Source: an uncultured Bacteroidales bacterium (GTDB lineage: Bacteria > Bacteroidota > Bacteroidia > Bacteroidales > JAUNSR01). From it: a stretch of 64,000 nucleotides of DNA. Numbering within the stretch: the first letter of the stretch is position 1; every line of letters begins with the position of its first letter. The notes beneath the pieces are model-generated. The model saw only the letters and a list, made by a program, of their open reading frames with translations. It did not search any database and was not told where the DNA came from. Positions 1-8,004 of the stretch are shown here, piece after piece. The position numbers were made by a program, and so were the translations under genes. Where the stretch lies: contig CAMTOJ010000001.1 in the NCBI GenBank assembly GCA_947074145.1, positions 124,001 to 188,000 of the forward strand. The letters run 5' to 3'.

Positions 1-296
1 CATTCTTCCATAGAGAAAGCACCCTTTTTCACACCACCAAGAAGATGTTTCATCATGTAAACTCCTTCGTCAGAAAGAATGTTACGTGTTGTGTCTGTTG
101 GTTGAGCTCCTGTCTGAACCCAATAAAGAGCTCTTTCGAAGTTCAGGTTGATTGTTGCAGGGTTTGTGTTAGGATTGTAAGAACCGATTCTTTCAATAAA
201 CTTACCATCACGTGGTGCTCTGCTATCTGCAATTACGATTTGATAGAATGCGTAACCTTTACGACCATGACGTTGTAATCTGATCTTTGTAGCCAT
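1..296 (-). CDS. rpsP: 30S ribosomal protein S16, N-terminal part (runs off the window start)
   Basis: Reading leftwards from the ATG whose complement lies at 294-296 gives [14 protein letters not shown] and then [16 protein letters not shown], the unmistakable start of ribosomal protein S16, a small-subunit protein that binds 16S rRNA. About 98 codons are present and the reading frame is open to base 1, so the C-terminal part lies outside the window. S16 of Bacteroidetes normally carries a long C-terminal extension, which cannot be checked here. A TAnnTTTG promoter box lies about 40 bases upstream. The gene diverges from the aspartate decarboxylase gene. Confidence 0.97.
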   Translation of the reverse strand, partial: MATKIRLQRHGRKGYAFYQIVIADSRAPRDGKFIERIGSYNPNTNPATINLNFERALYWVQTGAQPTDTTRNILSDEGVYMMKHLLGGVKKGAFSMEE

Positions 297-337
297 TTTG
301 AAAATGTATTAAATGTTTATAATAAAAATTTGCGTTG

Positions 338-345
338 CAAAGATA
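338..345 (-). promoter_or_regulatory. Bacteroidetes -7 promoter box of rpsP
   Basis: The minus strand reads TATCTTTG, a perfect match to the Bacteroidetes -7 consensus TAnnTTTG, followed by GCAACGC. It sits about 42 bases before the rpsP start codon. No good -33 TTTG is visible. Confidence 0.6.
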
Positions 346-513
346 GTAATATATTTATTATAATCTGTATTATCATTGCCAATATCTTTAATCAATATCA
401 GTTTATAATCAAATATTTCATATCTAGATCAAAAAAAGTTGACTTAATGAACAACGTCAGACTCATAACGTTTAATTATTCAGAAATTATTAATTATCGA
501 TAAAGAAAAAATT

Positions 514-2157
514 ATGACTGACAATATTGATAATAATCAGGAAAACAAAATCTCAGAGTTAAGCCCTTTCGAGATTAAAAATGAACTTATTTCATTAGCA
601 AAAGAAAAATTTAAAAAATCAACTCTAACATATCTCAATGCCGGAAGAGGAAATCCCAATTGGATAGCAACAGAAGCAAGAGAGGCTTTTTTTACTTTAG
701 GTCAGTTCGGGTTAAACGAATGTAGGCTCTCCTACAATTCTCAAGCCGGTATTGCAGGTATACCACATAAGAACGGTATAGCTTTGAGATTTGAAAAGTT
801 CATAAAAGATAATCCTTCTCTTCCGGGAATAGATCTACTCAACAGAACTTATCAATATATGATCTCTAAACCCGATTGTGATGCGGACGAATTGGTTCAT
901 GAATGGGCTGACGGAATTATGGGAGACCAATATCCAATCCCTGACCGAATTTTAAAGTATACAGAAATATTATCAAGAGAATATATTTCTAAAGAAATGT
1001 GTGGCGTTGATTATGATCCCTCTTTATTTGATCTGTTTGCAACAGAAGGAAGTACGGCAGGGATGTGCTATGTCTTTGATTCTCTTGCTAAAAACTTTAT
1101 ATTGAATCAAAATGATAGTGTAGCTCTCTTAGTTCCTGTTTTTGCGCCTTATTTGGAAATCCCTAAACTTGAATATTATAATTATAACATATTCTATATA
1201 TATGCTGATACTAAGGACAGCGATGGTTTGAGAACATGGCAATATGATCCGGCTGATATTGAAAAACTCAGAGATAATAAATATAAGGCTGTATATGTGA
1301 TCAATCCAAGCAATCCTCCAAGTTATGAAATGAACAGAGCTTGTGTAGATGCACTTGTTGATGTTGTTAAAAATTATAATAAGAATCTCATTATTATAAC
1401 AGACGATGTTTATGGTACTTATGTTCCGGGGTTCAGAAGTCTTATCTCTGATCTTCCATACAATACTATCTGTCTTTACTCATTCTCAAAGTATTTCGGG
1501 GCTACAGGCTGGCGAATAGCTTCTATTATGATGAGTAAGAAAAATATAATCGATGAAATGATCTTTAATCTTCCTACTGACAAAAAACAACGACTTCAAA
1601 AAAGGTATGAATCTATAACTATTGACTGTAATACATTAAAATTTATAGATCGTCTTGTTGCCGATAGTCGATTGGTTGCATTAAATCATACCGCAGGACT
1701 TTCTTTGCCACAGCAAATACAAATGAGCCTATTCTCTGCCTCATCTTTGCTTGACAAAAAAGATATTTATAGATCACAAATGATCCAAATAATCAAGGGT
1801 CGATTATTGAAATTATGGAATAATACTGGTTTTACTTTAAAACCTGATCCTTTACGAGCCGGATATTATTCTGAAATAGATCTTATTATCTGGGGACAAA
1901 AATTATATGGTCAAGATTTTGTTGACTATTTTACCAAAAATTATAATCCTCTTGATATAACCTTCCGATTGGCTCGTGAAACCGGACTTGTTGTACTTAA
2001 CGGTGGAGGATTCAATGGACCGAAATGGAGTATTAGAGTTTCTCTTGCAAATCAGATAGATGAAGATTATATTGCTATTGGTCAATATATCTTAAAAGTT
2101 TTTGATGAATATGTAGCAAGTTGGAACGAATCAAAAAAAAATCCAACTAAACCATAG
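514..2157 (+). CDS. aspD: Aspartate 4-decarboxylase (PLP-dependent, bifunctional with aspartate aminotransferase)
   Basis: A 547-residue fold-type I PLP enzyme expected to convert L-aspartate to L-alanine plus CO2 in the cytoplasm, with an aminotransferase side activity in known family members. The PLP-binding lysine is about residue 326 in SFSKYFGATGWRIA; the upstream NPSNPPS and ITDDVYG segments match the cofactor pocket of this aminotransferase class. Length and the long N-terminal region (NAGRGNPNW near residue 42) are those of aspartate 4-decarboxylase rather than a 400-residue aminotransferase. It is followed by a strong hairpin terminator and is probably transcribed alone. The usual partner, the aspartate:alanine exchanger AspT, is not adjacent, but two AspT-family genes lie 14-16 kb downstream. 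The start ATG is preceded by an AT-rich stretch without a clear ribosome-binding site, as is common in this phylum. Confidence 0.93.
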   Translation: MTDNIDNNQENKISELSPFEIKNELISLAKEKFKKSTLTYLNAGRGNPNWIATEAREAFFTLGQFGLNECRLSYNSQAGIAGIPHKNGIALRFEKFIKDNPSLPGIDLLNRTYQYMISKPDCDADELVHEWADGIMGDQYPIPDRILKYTEILSREYISKEMCGVDYDPSLFDLFATEGSTAGMCYVFDSLAKNFILNQNDSVALLVPVFAPYLEIPKLEYYNYNIFYIYADTKDSDGLRTWQYDPADIEKLRDNKYKAVYVINPSNPPSYEMNRACVDALVDVVKNYNKNLIIITDDVYGTYVPGFRSLISDLPYNTICLYSFSKYFGATGWRIASIMMSKKNIIDEMIFNLPTDKKQRLQKRYESITIDCNTLKFIDRLVADSRLVALNHTAGLSLPQQIQMSLFSASSLLDKKDIYRSQMIQIIKGRLLKLWNNTGFTLKPDPLRAGYYSEIDLIIWGQKLYGQDFVDYFTKNYNPLDITFRLARETGLVVLNGGGFNGPKWSIRVSLANQIDEDYIAIGQYILKVFDEYVASWNESKKNPTKP

Positions 2158-2180
2158 CAATATTTTATAGTTGATCGATG

Positions 2181-2255
2181 CTCTCTAAAATGATATTAAT
2201 ATCTGATGACTGCCTTAAAAGTCATTCTGATACATATCATTTTAGAGAGTTTTTA
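2181..2255 (+). terminator. Hairpin terminator after aspD
   Basis: CTCTCTAAAATGATAT (2181-2196) pairs perfectly with ATATCATTTTAGAGAG (2234-2249) over 16 bases, followed by TTTTTATTTTC. The loop is long (37 bases). Confidence 0.8.
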
Positions 2256-2274
2256 TTTTCTCAATGACATATTA

Positions 2275-2364
2275 TATCCTACTCACCTTTAGGATATAAC
2301 CTAAATATGGGTAGGATTAAACCTAAAGGCGATTAGGTTATATCCTAAACATTATTAGGATATA
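2275..2364. repeat. Array A: four tandem CCTAA/TTAGG palindromes
   Basis: Four successive imperfect palindromes with a pitch of about 22 bases, each with arms of the type TATCCTAA/TTAGGATA or AACCTAA/TTAGGTT and a short variable centre. Bases 2322-2362 match 62700-62740 in 37 of 41 positions, including 18 identical bases (CTAAACATTATTAGGATA). The array lies in non-coding DNA between the aspD terminator and the GH43 promoter. I do not recognise the family; it is not a CRISPR because there are no unique spacers. Confidence 0.85.
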
Positions 2365-2538
2365 GAAGATTAATACTAAAATTTATAATCTGAAGACTAT
2401 ATCATATCGTTAAAATCTTAATAATCGAAAAGTCTAAATCTTAATAGTTGTAGTTGTAAATATTTATTAATTAATCTACAATTTATGAATTAAACTATTT
2501 TTCAGAATTTAGATATTGTTTCTTGTTTACATTCGTCT

Positions 2539-2546
2539 TACTTTTG
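2539..2546 (+). promoter_or_regulatory. -7 promoter box of the GH43 gene
   Basis: TACTTTTG matches TAnnTTTG. A partial -33 element (ATTG, 2515-2518) is 20 bases upstream. The start codon is about 68 bases downstream. Confidence 0.6.
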
Positions 2547-2613
2547 TTTTTTAAAGAATCACACATTATACATTAAAATCTATATTCACATTATTTATTA
2601 ACACTTAACTACA

Positions 2614-3645
2614 ATGATCAAAAACATTCTAACGTTTTCTACTGCTCTTGTTTTAATGACCGGATGTGCCGCTGAAAAAAGTGCAACATCTCAAAAATCA
2701 AATAATCCTGTACTTGACGGATTTTATGCAGATCCTGATGTGCTTTATTCTCAAAAAACAGGAAAATTCTACATCTATCCTACTACAGACGGTTATCCGG
2801 GATGGGGAGGCTATAAATTTAATGTGTTCTCTTCCGATGATTTGACAAACTGGAAAGATGAGGGAACCATACTTGACTTGAGATCTGATCAGGTAACATG
2901 GGCCAATGGAAATGCTTGGGCTCCTTGTATTGAAGAGAAATTAATCGACGGTCAATATAAATATTTCTTTTATTTCAGTGGTAATCCAGTAGAAGGTGGA
3001 GCAAAACAGATTGGAGTAGCAACCGCAGATCACCCAACTGGACCTTTCACAGATCTGGGTAAACCAATGATTGTAAAATCACCTACAGGTCATGGTCAAC
3101 AAATTGATGGAGATGTCTTTACAGATCCTGTTTCCGGTAAAAGTTATTTCTATTGGGGTAACGGATATATGGCCGGCGCAGAACTTAACGACGACATGAC
3201 CTCTATTAACGAATCGACAATTAAGGTTATGACACCTGCCGGTGGTTCCCTTAGCGATTATGCATTTCGTGAAGCAGCTTATGTTTTTTACCGTAACGGA
3301 TTATACTACTTCTTGTGGTCAGTCGATGATACGGGATCTCCAAATTATCATGTAGCATATGGAACTTCAGACTCTCCTCTTGGGGATATTAAAGTCGCAG
3401 AATCACCTGTTATTCTAATACAAAATTCTGATGAAAAGATATATGGACCGGCTCACAATTCTGTGTTGCAAATACCGGGTAAAGATGAATGGTATATAGT
3501 ATATCACCGTATCAACAAACATTTTATTGAGAGAGAAAAAGGGCCGGGTTATCACAGAGAGGTCTGTATTGATAAAATGACATTTAATCCTGACGGAACA
3601 ATTGCTCCGGTAATACCAACTCATTCGGGAGTAAAACTAAAATAA
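2614..3645 (+). CDS. Glycoside hydrolase family 43 lipoprotein (beta-xylosidase / alpha-L-arabinofuranosidase type)
   Basis: A 343-residue exported five-bladed beta-propeller hydrolase. The N-terminus is a lipoprotein signal with the lipobox LMTGC (Cys18), so it is likely anchored at the outer membrane or in the periplasm. The three GH43 carboxylates are visible: the general base Asp40 in YADPDV, the pKa-setting Asp165 in IDGDVF, and the general acid Glu220 in FREAAY. Substrates of the family are arabino- and xylo-oligosaccharides; the exact one cannot be read from the sequence. A terminator separates it from the following esterase gene, but both are secreted glycan enzymes and probably act on the same decorated hemicellulose. 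No SusC/SusD pair is nearby. Confidence 0.92.
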   Translation: MIKNILTFSTALVLMTGCAAEKSATSQKSNNPVLDGFYADPDVLYSQKTGKFYIYPTTDGYPGWGGYKFNVFSSDDLTNWKDEGTILDLRSDQVTWANGNAWAPCIEEKLIDGQYKYFFYFSGNPVEGGAKQIGVATADHPTGPFTDLGKPMIVKSPTGHGQQIDGDVFTDPVSGKSYFYWGNGYMAGAELNDDMTSINESTIKVMTPAGGSLSDYAFREAAYVFYRNGLYYFLWSVDDTGSPNYHVAYGTSDSPLGDIKVAESPVILIQNSDEKIYGPAHNSVLQIPGKDEWYIVYHRINKHFIEREKGPGYHREVCIDKMTFNPDGTIAPVIPTHSGVKLK

Positions 3646-3657
3646 GAAAGAATAAAC

Positions 3658-3695
3658 AAAAAGCCTGTCAAACAATATTGTATGACAGGCTTTTT
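3658..3695 (+). terminator. Hairpin terminator after the GH43 gene
   Basis: AAAAAGCCTGTCA (3658-3670) pairs with TGACAGGCTTTTT (3683-3695); a U-rich tail is built into the right arm. Confidence 0.88.
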
Positions 3696-3715
3696 ATGTA
3701 ATTTCGGCAAAACTT

Positions 3716-3734
3716 GAATATTGATTCAATATTC
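3716..3734. promoter_or_regulatory. Perfect 19-base palindrome upstream of the esterase gene
   Basis: GAATATTGA-T-TCAATATTC, nine-base arms around one central base, 30 bases before the esterase start codon. Position and symmetry suggest an operator, but no cognate regulator is identified. Confidence 0.4.
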
Positions 3735-3763
3735 AATATAAGAACCTGAAAATTATTTAATTC

Positions 3764-5752
3764 ATGAAACATCTAAACTTCTTTACAATCATTGCTGTGA
3801 CCTCATGTTTTATTTCTACCGAGGTAAATGCAAAAATTAAACTTCCCTCCATATTTACCGATAATATGGTACTGCAACAACAAACTGAGGCTCCTATTTG
3901 GGGAGAAGCAAAAGCACTAAAGCAAGTAAAGCTTATCACTTCCTGGGATAAAAAAGAATATACTACCAAAGCCGATGAATCGGGAAAATGGAAAATTGCG
4001 GTGCAGACTCCCTCCTTCGGTGGTCCTTATGAGATTTCAATTTCCGATGGAGCAACAACAAAGCTTAAAAATGTTATGATTGGTGAGGTCTGGATATGTT
4101 CGGGTCAGTCGAATATGGAGATGCCTCTTGCCGGATGGGGAAAGATTGAAAATTATAAAGAAGAGATTGCAAATGCTAATTATCCTGATATAAGATTATT
4201 TCAGGTAAAGAAAACTACCGCTCTGAGTCCCAGTGAAGAAGTTATCGCCGATTACGGTTGGGTTGAATGTTCTCCAAATAGTATAGCAGAATTTTCTTCT
4301 GTGGGGTATTTTTTTGCAAGAGATATTCACTTGAATCAAAATGTACCGATAGGCGTTATTAATTCCTCTTGGGGTGGAACTATTGCCGAGGCTTGGACAA
4401 GTGGAGAGATGTTATATTGTCTGCCCGATTTCATAGACCCTATGATTAGGATAGACTCTCAAGCAAAGTTAAATGTCAATCATAAAGATAAATACTACAC
4501 GGATCTTAAAGCATGGAATCAACTTGTTCTCGACTCAGATAGAGCAATGTATAGAGGCAAACCTTTATGTGCTTCATTAGATTATGACGATAACGGTTGG
4601 AAAAATATGTCACTTCCTAATTATTGGGAATCTCAGGGTTTAGATGATTTCGACGGTATCGTTTGGTTCAGAAAAACAGTTGATATTCCTCAAAATTGGG
4701 AAAACAAAGAACTTAATCTTCATCTTGGAATGATAGATGATAATGATATCACTTACTTCAATAATACTGAGATTGGAAAAACTGATGGTTACAATGTTGA
4801 TCGAATCTATAAAATACCGGCAGATATTGTTAAAAGCGGAAAAGCTGTAGTTACGGTAAGAGTGGAAGATACAATGGGTGATGGAGGAATCTATGATCAG
4901 AAAACGAAATTAAAATTGTCCGATAATGATGGAAATATAATTGATCTCGACGGAAAGTGGTTGTACTCTTCTTCTCTATCATTTAAGGATATTGCTCCTG
5001 CTCCTCAGAATTATGAATCTCCTAACCGGACATCAGTATTATATAATGCTATGATCTCGCCTCTTATTCCTTTCTCTATTAAGGGAGCAATATGGTATCA
5101 GGGTGAAAGCAATGCTTCCAGAGCATATCAATATCGCGAATTATTTCCTCAGATGATTAGGGATTGGAGAAATCAATGGGACAATAATTTCCCTTTCTAC
5201 TTTGTTCAACTTGCTAATTTCAGACATACACATTCAGAACCGGGCAACTCCGATTGGGCAGAGCTTCGTGAAGCACAGTTTAAAACTTTGAGCCTGGAGA
5301 ATACCGGAATGGCAGTAACAATCGATATAGGTGATGCCGATGATATTCATCCTAAAAATAAACAGGAAGTTGGCAGAAGACTTGCTTTGATTGCAAGGGC
5401 AAATACTTATAACGAAGAGATTAATTATAGCGGACCGATTTATGATTCATATAAAATAGAGAATCAAAGTATAAGAATAAAGTTCAAATATGCTTCTAAC
5501 GGACTAAAAACAAGCGATGGAAACCCTGTTACCGGTTTTGCTGTTGCAGGTCCTGATCATAAGTTTTATTGGGCTAATGCAGTAATTGAGGGTGATGAAA
5601 TAATTGTTTCTTCTGAGAATGTAAAGAATCCGATAGCCGTGAGATATGCATGGGCTACAAATCCTGTTTGTAATTTGATAAACGAAGATAATCTACCGGC
5701 ATCACCTTTCAGAACTGATGATTGGCCTGGATTGACATTTAATAAAAAATAA
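3764..5752 (+). CDS. Secreted sialate O-acetylesterase / acetyl-glycan esterase (SGNH type)
   Basis: A 662-residue carbohydrate esterase with a Sec signal peptide (residues about 1-24, ending VNA-K). The SGNH-type nucleophile is Ser116 in CSGQSNMEMP, a second conserved block is IWYQGESN, and the catalytic Asp526/His529 pair is in DDIHPKN. Between them, about residues 265-420, lies an inserted beta-sandwich similar to the sugar-binding domain of GH2 enzymes (WFRKTVDIP), typical of this family. Family members remove acetyl groups from sialic acids or from xylan-type glycans; next to a GH43 enzyme and without any sialidase, plant-glycan deacetylation is the more likely role. A terminator follows, so it is likely a single-gene transcript. 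Confidence 0.88.
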   Translation: MKHLNFFTIIAVTSCFISTEVNAKIKLPSIFTDNMVLQQQTEAPIWGEAKALKQVKLITSWDKKEYTTKADESGKWKIAVQTPSFGGPYEISISDGATTKLKNVMIGEVWICSGQSNMEMPLAGWGKIENYKEEIANANYPDIRLFQVKKTTALSPSEEVIADYGWVECSPNSIAEFSSVGYFFARDIHLNQNVPIGVINSSWGGTIAEAWTSGEMLYCLPDFIDPMIRIDSQAKLNVNHKDKYYTDLKAWNQLVLDSDRAMYRGKPLCASLDYDDNGWKNMSLPNYWESQGLDDFDGIVWFRKTVDIPQNWENKELNLHLGMIDDNDITYFNNTEIGKTDGYNVDRIYKIPADIVKSGKAVVTVRVEDTMGDGGIYDQKTKLKLSDNDGNIIDLDGKWLYSSSLSFKDIAPAPQNYESPNRTSVLYNAMISPLIPFSIKGAIWYQGESNASRAYQYRELFPQMIRDWRNQWDNNFPFYFVQLANFRHTHSEPGNSDWAELREAQFKTLSLENTGMAVTIDIGDADDIHPKNKQEVGRRLALIARANTYNEEINYSGPIYDSYKIENQSIRIKFKYASNGLKTSDGNPVTGFAVAGPDHKFYWANAVIEGDEIIVSSENVKNPIAVRYAWATNPVCNLINEDNLPASPFRTDDWPGLTFNKK

Positions 5753-5774
5753 AGCTCTATATAAAAAGCTATTG

Positions 5775-5810
5775 CCCTCTAAAAGTATCTTCACTTTTAG
5801 AGGGTTTTTG
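5775..5810 (+). terminator. Hairpin terminator after the esterase gene
   Basis: CCCTCTAAAAGT (5775-5786) pairs with ACTTTTAGAGGG (5793-5804), followed by TTTTT. Confidence 0.9.
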
Positions 5811-5986
5811 TTTTATATCCATATTAATAAATATGGTTTTTATAAAAATAGTGCATTATGTTTTTATTCACTAACAAAGTTTTGATTTCATAAACAGAAA
5901 ATAATTTATATATTGCTATATAATTAAGAAATTTGCAAACAATTTTCTACTATTATGCGCGTTGAATTATAAAACTGCAATTTGTT

Positions 5987-7384
5987 ATGGAGCATTTCTT
6001 TTCATCACTTAGTTCCTATTTATGGGGATGGCCTATGATTATCCTTCTTATTGGGACTCATGTTTATTTAACCATTAAGTTGAGATTCCCTCAACGACAT
6101 CTAATAAAAGCAATAAAACTTTCTGTTACTAAAGATAAAAATTCAAGCGGGGATGTCAGCCAATTTGGTGCACTTGCCACTTCCCTTGCAGCAACTATCG
6201 GAACAGGTAACATTATAGGTATGGCGACAGCGGTAAGCCTGGGTGGTCCGGGTGCTGTATTTTGGTGCTGGATAACCGGAGTGCTTGGTATGTCAACAAA
6301 ATATGCAGAAGGTCTTCTTTCTGTTAAATACAGAATTAAGAACAATAAAGGTGAATTCTCCGGTGGGCCAATGTATGCCTTAGACAAAGGACTTGGTATG
6401 AAATGGCTCGCTATTTTATTCTGTGTTTTTACAGCATTAGCCGCATTTGGCATTGGAAATACTGTTCAAGCAAATTCAATTACAATGATGCTTGAAAGTA
6501 CATGGAATATTCCCGCAATTTATTCCGGTGCAGTTATAGCCTGTATGGTTGCTCTTGTAATTATTTTCGGAGTGAAAGGTATCTCGAAAGTGTGCGAGCA
6601 TCTTGTGCCTTTTATGGCTCTCTTTTATATATTGGGATGTTTGGTAATTTTATATTTCAATCGCTCATTTCTTGGAGACAGCGTCTCTTTAATAGTAGAA
6701 TCTGCATTCTCTTCAAAAGCTGCCGGTGGCGGATTTATAGGTTCTACAATTATTATGGCATCACGCTACGGAATTGCCAGAGGTCTCTTTTCTAATGAAT
6801 CAGGTCTTGGTTCAGCTCCAATTGTAGCTGCAGCAGCACAAACAAGAAATCCTGTTCGCCAGGCACTTGTATCCTCTACAGGAACATTTTGGGATACAGT
6901 AGTAATTTGTGCATTGACAGGGCTTGTACTCGTAAGTAGTATTATAGCTTATCCTGAGATTGATCATACTCACGGAGCTGCTCTTACGAAGGCCGCATTT
7001 GATAAAATCCCCTATATCGGATCATTTATTTTGACTATTGGTATCTCGACATTTGCATTCTCTACCATTTTGGGATGGTCATATTATGCAGAGAAATCAA
7101 TAGAGTATTTGGGAGGACATAAAATAATATTAGGATATAGATTTATATGGATACTTGCAATATTTTTCGGTTCAATAATGGATATGGCGCTTGTATGGAA
7201 CCTATCAGATTGCATGAATGCTCTTATGGCAATCCCGAATCTTATCTCTTTACTTCTTCTATCTTCTGTTATTGTTGCTGAAACAAAATATTATTTATGG
7301 GATAATCATCTTGATGAGTATGCTCCAGAAGATATTCCTCAGGATCAATTAACAGAGGAAACGATAGAAACTACACAAATATAA
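5987..7384 (+). CDS. alsT: Alanine/glycine:cation symporter (AGCS family)
   Basis: A 465-residue polytopic inner-membrane protein of the AGCS family, which takes up alanine or glycine with Na+ or H+. The family signature GTGNIIGMATAVSLGGPG lies near residue 70, and the later blocks GGGFIGSTI and ARGLFSNESGLGSAP are diagnostic. Length is normal. The C-terminal tail is acidic and cytoplasmic. The gene ends in a hairpin terminator shared with the convergent small gene. Given the aspartate decarboxylase (which makes alanine) upstream and the AspT exchangers downstream, it may recover alanine, although no operon links them. Confidence 0.94.
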   Translation: MEHFFSSLSSYLWGWPMIILLIGTHVYLTIKLRFPQRHLIKAIKLSVTKDKNSSGDVSQFGALATSLAATIGTGNIIGMATAVSLGGPGAVFWCWITGVLGMSTKYAEGLLSVKYRIKNNKGEFSGGPMYALDKGLGMKWLAILFCVFTALAAFGIGNTVQANSITMMLESTWNIPAIYSGAVIACMVALVIIFGVKGISKVCEHLVPFMALFYILGCLVILYFNRSFLGDSVSLIVESAFSSKAAGGGFIGSTIIMASRYGIARGLFSNESGLGSAPIVAAAAQTRNPVRQALVSSTGTFWDTVVICALTGLVLVSSIIAYPEIDHTHGAALTKAAFDKIPYIGSFILTIGISTFAFSTILGWSYYAEKSIEYLGGHKIILGYRFIWILAIFFGSIMDMALVWNLSDCMNALMAIPNLISLLLLSSVIVAETKYYLWDNHLDEYAPEDIPQDQLTEETIETTQI

Positions 7385-7411
7385 GTTTGTCTTTAAGAAT
7401 ATAAATTGTAG

Positions 7412-7456
7412 AGAACAACCTGAAGATTATGAATTTTCTTCGGGTTGTTCTTTTTT
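7412..7456. terminator. Bidirectional terminator between alsT and the small membrane gene
   Basis: AGAACAACCTGAAG (7412-7425) pairs with CTTCGGGTTGTTCT (7438-7451), followed by TTTTT on the plus strand. The right arm overlaps the 3' end of the convergent coding sequence. Confidence 0.8.
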
Positions 7457-7762
7457 AAATGCATAGAAAGAGAAAAACATAATGCATATAAGAGATATCA
7501 TCACGTTAATATATGTACTCTCAAACTCTATAATAAATATCGGATTATAATAGATTGCGATCATTAATAAAGAGAGATTCCAGATTGCAAATGACTTTTG
7601 ACGATAGTGTTTCCAGGCTAACCATAATGCACCTGCGCAAACAATTGAGTTGAAAAATTTATCTATCCACAAAGGCAACCATGAAATCCAATTGTATAAT
7701 GGCAATATTATGAGAATCAATGTGAAAGCGCAAATTAAAGATACAATCTTCATATTATTCAT
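7427..7762 (-). CDS. Small four-helix membrane protein (DUF6804-like)
   Basis: A protein of about 111 residues with four hydrophobic segments and a short charged tail (KKEQPEENS). The spacing of the helices and the central YNPIF motif resemble the small DUF6804 family of Bacteroidetes, which has no known function; this assignment is from memory of the pattern and is not certain. I chose the ATG at 7762 (MNNMKIV); a TTG at 7780 would add six residues, and an ATG at 7753 would remove three. The gene is convergent with alsT and its 3' end lies inside the shared terminator hairpin. Confidence 0.65.
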   Translation of the reverse strand: MNNMKIVSLICAFTLILIILPLYNWISWLPLWIDKFFNSIVCAGALWLAWKHYRQKSFAIWNLSLLMIAIYYNPIFIIEFESTYINVMISLICIMFFSFYAFKKEQPEENS

Positions 7763-7870
7763 ATCAGTGTTTTTTAGCAATTCGGGAAATTATCTATTAC
7801 TCTATTCTGAATTATTTCTAATAATATAACACTGAATATAAAGATTAGGTTTGTTATAGGCCGGTCAAAT

Positions 7871-7910
7871 AAAAAACCTCCGGAGCAGAATTATATTCTA
7901 TTCAGGAGGC
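7871..7910 (-). terminator. Probable terminator of the metH operon
   Basis: On the minus strand a CCTCC/GGAGG stem with further pairing (GAAT/ATTC) inside is followed by TTTTTTATTT. It lies about 95 bases after the metH stop codon. Confidence 0.6.
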
Positions 7911-8004
7911 ACATTATTCACAAGAGGTATTTTATACTAAATAGTAAAGTATTTGTTACAAAGAAGAATAAAAATTATTCATAATCAGAATAAATTTACA
8001 TAAT

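Larger units (their letters stand above)
2256..2613. other. Intergenic region aspD-GH43
   Basis: Apart from the palindromic array at 2275-2364 and the promoter box at 2539-2546 this AT-rich stretch holds no gene that I can support. Confidence 0.6.

Noticed and set aside
2275-2364. Tandem repeats as a CRISPR array
   Set aside because: The units are palindromic, only about 22 bases apart, variable in sequence, and have no unique spacers of 30 bases; no cas genes are present.
6091-6453. Open frame of 120 codons on the minus strand inside alsT
   Set aside because: It is antisense to a well-recognised transporter and has no recognisable features; such frames are shadows of the coding strand.
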